This document shows, one piece after another, positions 23,389 through 30,342 of a stretch of DNA of 46,200 nucleotides. A program made the position numbers and the translations under genes. The stretch is from Candidatus Poribacteria bacterium. Lineage in GTDB: Bacteria > Poribacteria > WGA-4E > WGA-3G. The notes below the pieces were generated by a model. The model did not search any database and was not told where the DNA came from. It worked only from the letters and a program-made list of their open reading frames with translations. The stretch is taken from the NCBI GenBank assembly GCA_009839745.1, contig VXPE01000054.1:52075-98274 (forward strand). Direction: 5' to 3'. Position 1 is the first letter of the stretch. Every line of letters begins with the position of its first letter.

Positions 23389-24015
23389 TTACGCCGATAT
23401 ACTGAGGCTACAGATTGTCTTTGCTTTATCATCACCGTACCATAAAGCCGTGCCATCCCAAGTAAGTCCATGTGGTTCGCTTGGACATGCGATTTTATTA
23501 AGCACCTCACCGGATTCGGGGTGGATTCGGTAAACAATATGGTCGTTCGTATCGGCGTTCCAAAGTGCCTCACCATCCCACGCCAATCCGTGTGCGCGAC
23601 CCCCTGGTGTCTGAAATTCAGCAAGGATTTCGCCAGTCTCAGGGCACTGTTTGATGAACCGGCTCGTGTTCATGTCAACACTCCAGAGATGCTCGCCATC
23701 ATAAGCCAATCCGTGTGGTCCTTCCCCAGGCGATGAAAATGTTGTAACGACTTCCAGTTCAGGAATTGTGAGTTTGTAGAAAGTTTGTTGCCATATACTA
23801 TTATACCAGAGATGCTCACCGTCCCATTCTATGCCAGAACTGCCGGGGTAGGGAGGCGTAAGCGTTAGTTCAACTTCGCCGGTTTCAGAGTGGATCTTGT
23901 GGATAGGTCCAACCCCTTCAACACTCCAGAGCGATGTTCCTTGCCATGCGAGTCCATTTGTGCCAGCCCCGGGGGCTGGGATTTGATGTCCAGTTGTCTC
24001 ACGCATTTTTGTCAT
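23389..24015 (-). CDS. Small cytoplasmic beta-propeller protein
   Basis: 208 residues with five repeats of about 40 residues built around G-L-x-W-D-G-x-x-L-W (for example HGLAWDGEALWNADTNDHIVYRIHPESGEVL, split by the repeat register). This resembles the Vgb/SMP-30-like or glutamine-cyclotransferase-like propellers. There is no signal peptide, and no catalytic residues can be assigned. A full propeller would need six or seven blades, so it may dimerise or be open. GGGAGAG sits close before the ATG. It is followed on the same strand by the FG-GAP gene, but a 234-bp gap argues for separate expression. Confidence 0.65.
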   Translation of the reverse strand: MTKMRETTGHQIPAPGAGTNGLAWQGTSLWSVEGVGPIHKIHSETGEVELTLTPPYPGSSGIEWDGEHLWYNSIWQQTFYKLTIPELEVVTTFSSPGEGPHGLAYDGEHLWSVDMNTSRFIKQCPETGEILAEFQTPGGRAHGLAWDGEALWNADTNDHIVYRIHPESGEVLNKIACPSEPHGLTWDGTALWYGDDKAKTICSLSISA

Positions 24016-24048
24016 CTCTCCCTTTTATAGTTGTCAACCGAAGACTCC

Positions 24049-25230
24049 CTAAACTGCTTCGGTGAGTGCGTCCTGAATTTCAGTGATAACCCCTTGATCG
24101 GTTTCAACAGTGAGTCGCGTTTGCAATACCCGCTTGGCGGTTTTGCCTCCGATTTTTCCCAACGCCCAAGCAGCATGACCGCGGATTAAAGGTTCGTGAT
24201 CCGCTAATGCGCCTTCCAGTGCCGGAACAGCACGCCGTGCGCCCCAATTACCGATGGCAACAAGGACATTTCGCAAGAACCCTCGACGTTTCGCACGTTT
24301 GATTGGACTCCCTTTGAATCGTTGACTAAATTCCTGTTGCGTCATACCAACAAGCGAGAGTAACTCGGGAGCGAGGTTTCCATCGCGCGGCTGAAATGCC
24401 CGTTCGGTTGTCGGCACCGCCTTACTGTTCCAGGGACAGACTTCTTGGCAGATGTCGCAGCCAAAAATTAAATTCCCGACCTTGGGGCGCAGTGCCTTCG
24501 GTATACTCCCCTTCAACTCGATTGTCAGATAAGAGATACAGAGCCGAGCATCGAGCAGATTCGGTTCAACAATTGCGTCCGTTGGGCACGCTTCAATACA
24601 ACGCGTACAAGTGCCACAACTTCCACGCAGATCCGGCAGGTTGTATTCGAAGGCAACATCAATGAGGACCTCCGCCAGAAAATACCAAGAACCGGAACGC
24701 CAATGAATCAAGTTCGTATTTTTACCGATCCATCCGATGCCTGCTTTCTGTGCGTACTCCCTTTCAATAATAGGCGCGGTATCAACACATACGCGGGTTC
24801 GTAATTCAGTTTCAGCCGTCTGTTTAATAAAAGTAACAAGTTTTAAAAGGCGTTCACGAATAAGTTCGTGATAATCATCACCCCACGCGTAGCGGGAGAT
24901 CTGGCCCCGTCCGGGATCTTGTGTCAGTGCCTCTGATGGATCAAGTGTATAATAATTCATGGCGAGACTAATAACAGATTTCGCCTCTGCCAACAATCGC
25001 CGGACATCTGTCTTAAGCGGGAGATGCTTTTCAAGATAACGCATCTCCCCGGCGTACCCGCTTTCTATCCACTGCTGATACCGTGTGATCGTTTCACTGT
25101 GCGCTGCGGGTGTAATTCCGACGAGTTCAAATCCAAGTTCGTTGGCGCGCGCATGAATTTGCTTTTTAATTTTTCCTTGCGGATTTTTAATTTTTCCTTG
25201 CGGATCGGTGAGGTGAGTTTGGATTTTCAA
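24049..25230 (-). CDS. queG: Epoxyqueuosine reductase
   Basis: 393 residues; reduces epoxyqueuosine to queuosine in tRNA, using cobalamin and two [4Fe-4S] clusters. The clusters are in CGTCTRCIEACPTDAI and CDICQEVCPWN. The N-terminal cobalamin domain (ELVGITPAAH, then DTAPIIEREYAQKAGIGWIGKNTN) is intact. The C-terminal ~60 residues form a HEAT-like extension (ALGKIGG). Oddity: no ATG lies near the family start. The frame opens at TTG 25230, and the first ~23 residues, including NPQGKIK repeated, are translated from a family A repeat with an in-frame 21-bp tandem duplication. The true start may be the TTG or a rare codon within the repeat. Confidence 0.9.
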   Translation of the reverse strand: MKIQTHLTDPQGKIKNPQGKIKKQIHARANELGFELVGITPAAHSETITRYQQWIESGYAGEMRYLEKHLPLKTDVRRLLAEAKSVISLAMNYYTLDPSEALTQDPGRGQISRYAWGDDYHELIRERLLKLVTFIKQTAETELRTRVCVDTAPIIEREYAQKAGIGWIGKNTNLIHWRSGSWYFLAEVLIDVAFEYNLPDLRGSCGTCTRCIEACPTDAIVEPNLLDARLCISYLTIELKGSIPKALRPKVGNLIFGCDICQEVCPWNSKAVPTTERAFQPRDGNLAPELLSLVGMTQQEFSQRFKGSPIKRAKRRGFLRNVLVAIGNWGARRAVPALEGALADHEPLIRGHAAWALGKIGGKTAKRVLQTRLTVETDQGVITEIQDALTEAV

Positions 25231-25308
25231 GCACCTCTCCGTATATCCGCCCTCCGCTACGCTTACGGGCTACAGGTTTGGGTTAGTCAAGCAGAATAAA
25301 TTAAAAAG
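25163..25308. repeat. Family A repeat overlapping the queG start and the pheA stop
   Basis: A full copy: tttttaatttttccttgcgg is present twice in tandem (25163-25183 and 25184-25204, 21-bp period). It then has cggtgaggtgagtttgg, tccgccctccgctacgcttacgggct, and a right end gcagaataaattaaaaag. The left end is translated as the N-terminus of queG. The right end supplies the stop codon of pheA (ACT-TTT-TAA). Confidence 0.85.
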
Positions 25309-26368
25309 TTCCGCGTGGATAGGATCCGAGAACATTGACGTTCCGACACAATTCCTCAAGTTGCTCAATCGCGATGATGACGCGTTCTTCAGCAATATGC
25401 CCTTCCATCTCAGTAAAGAAGATATATTCCCAGGGTTTGGCTCGGGACGGCAAAGATTCTAAATAACTCAGATTCAATTGTGCCTGTTCTAAAATACCCA
25501 AGGCTTGGTGTAGTGCGCCAACCTTGTCCGGAATTGCGAAAAACAGGGCAGTCCGATCATGTCCGCTCGGATCTGGAATATGCTTTCCGATGACAAAGAA
25601 GCGGGTTGTGTTATCAGGTTCATCCATAATCGAGTTTGCGATGATTGGAACCTCATAAAGTTCACTTGCGAGTTCACTTGCAATGGCAGCTGCTGACGGC
25701 TCTTGCGCGGCGCGCTGTGCTGCCTCCGATGTACTCACAACCTCGATCTGCTCAGCACCACTGAGATGCTGCCTTAACCATGTCTTACATTGTGCGAAAG
25801 GTTGTGGATGTGAATAGATACACCGAACTTCCGCGAGCGGTGACCTTGATAAAAGGTGCTGTTTTATCGGTTGGAATGTCTCTGCACAAATCCACAACGG
25901 TGTCCGTTGAAAGCGTTCTAAAACATCACGAACAGTGCCGTGCGCTGAATTTTCAATAGCCACCACCCCGTAGTCCGCCCTCCCCGCTTCAACCTCAGTA
26001 AAAATTTCAACCTGTGGGTGAACAGGGATAAACTCAGTTGATGTACCGAAATGAGAGAGAGCCGCCAAGTGCCCGAAACTGCCAACCGGTCCGAGGAACG
26101 CCACTCTCTCCAGATCTTGCAAGGAACGGGACGCAGATAAAATCTCGGTCCAGATCGTTTCAAGTGCGGCTTCAGGGAACTTCCCCTGATTCCGTTTCTT
26201 CAAACGTTCAATAATCTGCTTCTGCCGATGCGGAACATAGACCTCCGCAATGCCTGTTTCAGCCTTCACGGCACCGACCCGCTTGGAAATCTCAGCGCGC
26301 TTCTGTAGCAATCCTAAAATTTGGTCGTCAATCTCGTTAATCTGGTCTCGGTACTTTGTTAAATCCAA
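25301..26368 (-). CDS. pheA: Bifunctional chorismate mutase / prephenate dehydratase
   Basis: 355 residues with three domains in order: AroQ-type chorismate mutase (about 1-85, QINEIDDQILGLLQKRAEI), prephenate dehydratase (about 92-275, FLGPVGSFGHLAA, then ENSAHGTVRDVLE and the catalytic TTRFFVIG), and a C-terminal ACT domain (about 280-355, KVGALHQAL and ESLPSRAKPWEYIFF) for phenylalanine feedback. It converts chorismate to phenylpyruvate for phenylalanine. The start is TTG 26368, placed after the shared leader (AAGGAAAATTTAAAAA). It lies upstream of queG on the same strand, separated by a repeat. Confidence 0.93.
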   Translation of the reverse strand: MDLTKYRDQINEIDDQILGLLQKRAEISKRVGAVKAETGIAEVYVPHRQKQIIERLKKRNQGKFPEAALETIWTEILSASRSLQDLERVAFLGPVGSFGHLAALSHFGTSTEFIPVHPQVEIFTEVEAGRADYGVVAIENSAHGTVRDVLERFQRTPLWICAETFQPIKQHLLSRSPLAEVRCIYSHPQPFAQCKTWLRQHLSGAEQIEVVSTSEAAQRAAQEPSAAAIASELASELYEVPIIANSIMDEPDNTTRFFVIGKHIPDPSGHDRTALFFAIPDKVGALHQALGILEQAQLNLSYLESLPSRAKPWEYIFFTEMEGHIAEERVIIAIEQLEELCRNVNVLGSYPRGTF

Positions 26369-26520
26369 TTTTTAAATTTTCCTTATGGATAGATATCGCG
26401 ATCTGTGCAATAACGGTTTCCGTGTTCGAGGCGCCCGCGCCGATGTTGCGGGCTTGTGCCTTCTCACAGATATTACAAAACCCGCCCTCCATTACATGAC
26501 GGGCTATATGAACAAAATTT
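26369..26520. repeat. Family A repeat upstream of pheA
   Basis: Starts at the pheA start codon with tttaaattttccttatgg and carries acccgccctccattacatgacgggct near 26475-26505. It also contains gttgcgggcttgtgcc. Confidence 0.65.
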
Positions 26521-26600
26521 ATCAATCATCAGTTATCAGTTATCAGTCACGAGAGGTAACTTCTAACCGAAAACTGACGACTGACCGTTATTCAGTTAGC
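26521..26600. repeat. Dispersed repeat, family B (TTATCAGTTATCAG type)
   Basis: Carries atcagttatcagttatcagt at the left and accgaaaactgacgactgacc at the right. It matches 33452-33562 at both ends and resembles the insert in the coding region at 31741-31808. Its right end reaches the stop of the small DUF5069-like gene. Confidence 0.7.
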
Positions 26601-26841
26601 TATCCAATTTCTTCATAGCTGCAATCATTTCCTCGTCTGAGGGGTTATTTTTCACCATTTCAGTAAAGGCCTCAGCACTTATCTCGTGTTCCTCCAGGAA
26701 CATCTTATCCTGCGGTCACGGGTAGATATACTCACCGAGGATCCCCTGCAGTTTTGCATTGGCTTTATCACTGATTCTGGCTAACCATGGTATATCTCCA
26801 ATAATCATGTCTCGGTGCCGTGGTTTCCAATCGAGAGCCAT
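26596..26841 (-). CDS. DUF5069-like small protein with in-frame TGA (candidate selenoprotein)
   Basis: 81 codons plus TAA. Codons 1-41 read MALDWKPRHRDMIIGDIPWL, ARISDKANAKLQGILGEYIYP; then TGA at codon 42 (26718-26716); then PQDKMFLEEHEISAEAFTEM and on to KKLDS. This resembles DUF5069 proteins, which as I recall have a conserved Cys-Pro-x-Asp just after the GEYIY-like motif, so the TGA stands where Cys is expected. Homology-like sequence continues in the same frame on both sides. The Shine-Dalgarno AAAGGAGGTGA is essentially perfect. A 6-bp hairpin lies 13 nt after the TGA (loop 19 nt after). I interpret TGA as selenocysteine; a nonsense mutation is the alternative. Function of the family unknown; a redox role would fit. 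Confidence 0.65.
26687..26702 (-). promoter_or_regulatory. SECIS-like hairpin
   Basis: In the mRNA: UGUUCC, loop UGGA, GGAACA; six perfect pairs. The loop starts 19 nt after the UGA and has G at its second position. From memory, bacterial SECIS elements need a 4-16 bp stem, a small loop with G in the first two positions, and 16-37 nt between UGA and the loop; this meets all three. Confidence 0.55.
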
Positions 26842-26883
26842 CTGTTTCACCTCCTTTAATAGTTTTCAGTAAATCAACGGTAT

Positions 26884-26922
26884 GAATGCCGTATGGCATT
26901 CCCCGGGGTTGCTACGCAACCC
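26884..26922. terminator. Two adjacent perfect hairpins
   Basis: GAATGCC-gtat-GGCATTC (26884-26901) and GGGTTGC-tac-GCAACCC (26906-26922), the latter followed by TTTT on the plus strand. They sit between the UPF0182 stop and the small TGA-containing gene. The T-run faces the plus strand, so for the minus-strand genes they are more likely a structured processing or attenuation site than a normal terminator. Confidence 0.5.
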
Positions 26923-26941
26923 TTTTAGTTATCGCCAATAA

Positions 26942-29900
26942 CTATTCAGCCAGTTGACGTAAAGTTTCCTCCAAAAGCCGCTGATACCGTCCATATTCTG
27001 TCCAATTACCAGCACGTAGTGCATCCTGGCCTGCATTGAAATAACGGTTCGCCTGTTCAATGAGTCCTGGCAATGAGGTCTGGTCTGTGCTAATATCGGT
27101 TCCCACGTCAATGTCGTCAGTTGTTTCTGTTGCAGCGGTGGTTTGGAACCCTGTTCCCTGTCCGAACATCTTGACGAGTGCCTCCTCAAGAGTTTCACCC
27201 CATACGACTTCGTTCCCGTATCCGATGACGACGCGCCGTAATTCAGGAATAGCGGTTTTTTCATCTTCGGATTGTATATAGATAGGCTCAACATAAAGCA
27301 GAGAGTTATTCATCGGCAGAATCAACAGATTTCCACGTAAGACGCGGGACCCCTGCGTATTCCAGAGGCTAATCTGCTGTGAAATTTCTGGTTCTTGGCT
27401 AATAAAATTCTCCACCTGCATCGGTCCAGCGATCTGTTTCCCTTTCGGGAACCGGTAAACAAGGAGCTGCCCATATTGGGGCAAATCACATCGGGCAGCG
27501 AGCCATGCAGTAAGATTCGGTTTGTTGAGCGGTGTGAACGGCAACATTAACATGAATTCCGATTGCTCCTGCCCCGGCAGTCTGATAACGACATAATAGG
27601 GTTCAACGGGTTGCCCATTTGCCCCGGAACTTTGGGGGACCTGCTGCGGTGCGAAAGGACTCCTCGGTTGCGGAGGCGCGGAAGCCTGTCGCGTTTGGGC
27701 ATCTGTATTGTCATAAAGCTCCCTGCCGATCTCCCATTTATCTTCACCTGCGTAGAAGGTTACGGGATCTTTCATGTGGTAATCCTGATAAACGCGGGCT
27801 TGGATAAGGAACATGGAGGTCGGGTATCGGATATGCGCCTTTAGCTCCTCCGGCATCTCCTCAAACGACTTGAAAAGGTTCGGGAAAATCCGTCGATAAC
27901 ATTCTGCGATTGGATCCTGCTCCCGCTCCATAACGTAAAAATCGACAGTGCCATCGTAAGCATCAACGACGACTTTAACAGAGTTTCGGATGTAGTTCCC
28001 CCACGGTTCAGCGTTTTGCTGTGTATCAGCAATTTGCCGCCTTCTCTCGCTGACGAATTCTCGCATGGAAACGGAATAAGGGTACCGGTGCGTGATCGTA
28101 TAGGCATCAATCATCCAAACCAATCTACCGTTATGGATAATAATGTAAGGGTCTCCGTCGTATCGTAAGAAGGGTGCGATTTTTTGGATCCGGTTTTTGA
28201 TGTTTCGTTCGTAGAGGATCCGACTTGTCGGTGAAATTTCACCGGGTAGCACGAAGTTAATTTCGTTATCGAACTTAAGCATGTATACCATTTTACGCCA
28301 GAAAGAGTTCAGTTGGACCCCGCCCTTTCCTTGATAGGCGTATTCGGCGTATTGTTGACCTTCCTGCGGATAGTCAAACTCAAGTCCTTGACTGCGTTCC
28401 GGATGAACGATGACATAGCGATCCGTGCGTTCACCATAATAGATACGGGGTCCCGGTGTTTCGGTGAACCGATGTTGCCACTGCTCGTCATAGTCAATTG
28501 GTGGCAATCCCTGAATGTACATGTTAGGTTTGCCATTATCAATTTCGTTGACGGGACTCACAACGGCACCGTAGCCGTGCGTGTAGGTATAGGTCTGCTT
28601 ATACCAGTCATTTCTAATTTCGATTGGGAGTTCGTTGATATTGAGTTCCCGTCCAGAGAGCATTACCTGCCGAATCTCACCATCGACGACATAGCGATCG
28701 ATATCGACATCGTTAAAATCATACTGTGTCCGCAATTCTTGGAGTTGTCGGAAAGTTCTGCGCAAGGGTCGCCAATCCCAGAGACGAATGCTATTGAAAA
28801 CAGAAGCGTTTTCGGGACTTCTTATATCATCATAACTGAGTTGCTCTGTCAACGGGTATTCTTCTTCCGTCACAGTATTCTCAGCCAAACCATACGCCTG
28901 TAGCGTTGCTTTGATGTTGTAGTTGATATAGTCCGCCTCTAACACCTGTTTTCTGGGTTCAACCTGCCATCTCTGTATAGCGACCGGATAGACCTGTCCA
29001 AGGAATCCGGCAATCAGAAACACGGCGAATCCACCAAAAGCGAGGGTGTTGCGTTTTAAGAAGATACTAATGATGAAAATGATGGCACACAGGATTGTCA
29101 GTCCAATCAAGAAATATAAAATAGGAAGTCGCGCCTTCATTGCGGCGTATCCACCACCCCCTCGGACGACATCGTTTGTCGTGTAGAGGAGGTCAAACAT
29201 AGCAAACCGGTAGTTCCATGCTCGGAAGAGGAGTGTCAACCCCACAAGCGTGAACAAATGTGCTTTCACATTGAAAGGTGGACGGAACCGAAACTGACTG
29301 GTATCTCCCGTGATTAGCCCGTGAAAAAAGTAGATGACGATCGCAAATATCGTCACCAACATAAAGATACCGAAAAGCGTTCCGCACACATAGCGTTCCG
29401 CCGGCATTCTGAAAACGTAATAGGCGACATCCTTATCAAAGATAGGATCGCGCGCGGGAGATGTCAAGAATGCTTTCTGTCCGGGTTCAATTTGAACAGG
29501 CGTATTCAAACGGATAGCATCATTCAAAATAGCTTCAACCCGTGCGTCCTGATTTGTCCCGTTTACCTGTAAGCTTATCTGATCTCCGACCCTTATATTT
29601 TTCGCTTGGAGTTCGAGTTGCGAGACAGGAATTTCGGCAGAATTGAGACTTTCTTCTACAACAATAGGCGTAGCGGCAGGGAAAGTGAGACTCTCAGCAT
29701 TGGCATAGCGTAGATAGATTTCCCACCGGTCGCTGGCTGCGTAGCCCATCATGATACTAAAAAGGACGGCAAGCAGTGTGAGTGCCCCGTAAATCATTTT
29801 TCGCGTATCACCGGGATTTTCTGCGCCGCCCCCCATGAAATCCGCACCGCCCATAAAAGCCGGACTGAGATGTGCGGGTGTGAACCGATAGATTAAGGCA

Positions 29901-30109
29901 ATGTTGGTTAGCAGGATCGCTAAATAGCAAACGCCAACAATTGCACCGATCCAGATTTTTGTTGTGAGAATTTTAGTGTAAACGCTGAAATAGTTCACTA
30001 CCTCAAACCATAGGAAGTCGGGATAAAGGTTAACCCAGATGGCACCTAATCCGCCAACGACAGCGAGAATAGCGACAGTGATAATAAAGCGTTTGGTTCG
30101 TGAATCCAT
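26942..30109 (-). CDS. UPF0182 family large membrane protein
   Basis: 1055 residues, in the usual range of the UPF0182/COG1615 family, whose function is unknown. The N-terminal ~390 residues hold about seven transmembrane helices (for example FIITVAILAVVGGLGAIWV and LFGIFMLVTIFAIVIYFF). A large region outside the membrane follows, with the family's conserved text around ETPGPRIYYGERTDRYVIV and FAPFLRYDGDPYIIIHNGRL-like blocks. A Pro/Gln-rich linker (about 800-825) and a C-terminal coiled helix (LIEQANRYFNAGQDALRAGN) end the protein. ATG 30109 follows the shared leader (CCGCAAGGAATAATTAAAAA). The downstream TGA-containing gene may be read in the same transcript. Confidence 0.88.
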   Translation of the reverse strand: MDSRTKRFIITVAILAVVGGLGAIWVNLYPDFLWFEVVNYFSVYTKILTTKIWIGAIVGVCYLAILLTNIALIYRFTPAHLSPAFMGGADFMGGGAENPGDTRKMIYGALTLLAVLFSIMMGYAASDRWEIYLRYANAESLTFPAATPIVVEESLNSAEIPVSQLELQAKNIRVGDQISLQVNGTNQDARVEAILNDAIRLNTPVQIEPGQKAFLTSPARDPIFDKDVAYYVFRMPAERYVCGTLFGIFMLVTIFAIVIYFFHGLITGDTSQFRFRPPFNVKAHLFTLVGLTLLFRAWNYRFAMFDLLYTTNDVVRGGGGYAAMKARLPILYFLIGLTILCAIIFIISIFLKRNTLAFGGFAVFLIAGFLGQVYPVAIQRWQVEPRKQVLEADYINYNIKATLQAYGLAENTVTEEEYPLTEQLSYDDIRSPENASVFNSIRLWDWRPLRRTFRQLQELRTQYDFNDVDIDRYVVDGEIRQVMLSGRELNINELPIEIRNDWYKQTYTYTHGYGAVVSPVNEIDNGKPNMYIQGLPPIDYDEQWQHRFTETPGPRIYYGERTDRYVIVHPERSQGLEFDYPQEGQQYAEYAYQGKGGVQLNSFWRKMVYMLKFDNEINFVLPGEISPTSRILYERNIKNRIQKIAPFLRYDGDPYIIIHNGRLVWMIDAYTITHRYPYSVSMREFVSERRRQIADTQQNAEPWGNYIRNSVKVVVDAYDGTVDFYVMEREQDPIAECYRRIFPNLFKSFEEMPEELKAHIRYPTSMFLIQARVYQDYHMKDPVTFYAGEDKWEIGRELYDNTDAQTRQASAPPQPRSPFAPQQVPQSSGANGQPVEPYYVVIRLPGQEQSEFMLMLPFTPLNKPNLTAWLAARCDLPQYGQLLVYRFPKGKQIAGPMQVENFISQEPEISQQISLWNTQGSRVLRGNLLILPMNNSLLYVEPIYIQSEDEKTAIPELRRVVIGYGNEVVWGETLEEALVKMFGQGTGFQTTAATETTDDIDVGTDISTDQTSLPGLIEQANRYFNAGQDALRAGNWTEYGRYQRLLEETLRQLAE

Positions 30110-30342
30110 TTTTTAATTATTCCTTGCGGTTCGATGAGGTAGGTTGAATAACCAACGAGCCTCTCCGTAGATCCGCCCTCCATTATATTACGGGCTGCTG
30201 AGATCGAGCAAGAACCTGTGCGTAAATGTAGCGGAGCCCAGGTGCCCATAGTTTAAAATATCCGCCTGCGTGTTTTTGTGTATTGTTGCAGGCTACAATT
30301 CAGGTTTCCGACAACGGAGGAAAGCAACCAGCGTTAAACAGC
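30110..30342. repeat. Family A repeat upstream of the UPF0182 gene
   Basis: Starts at the UPF0182 ATG with ttttttaattattccttgcgg, then gatgaggtaggttg, ccgccctccattatattacgggct, and cctgtgcgtaa with gagcccaggtgcccatag (compare 66-144). It ends cagcttaaaaag, where the stop of the minus-strand gene at 30343 (GCT-TTT-TAA) lies. Confidence 0.75.

Noticed and set aside
26716-26718. Recoded TGA as a general amino acid (altered genetic code)
   Set aside because: Many clear genes here end in TGA, for example the PhyH gene at 18472 and the gene at 6459, so TGA is a normal stop.
26716-26718. Simple nonsense mutation or sequencing error as the default reading of the TGA
   Set aside because: Not excluded, but the hairpin position, the strong ribosome-binding site and the expected Cys at that place favour selenocysteine.
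28313-28903. 196-residue plus-strand frame inside the UPF0182 gene
   Set aside because: Antisense to well-supported UPF0182 coding sequence; no start signal.
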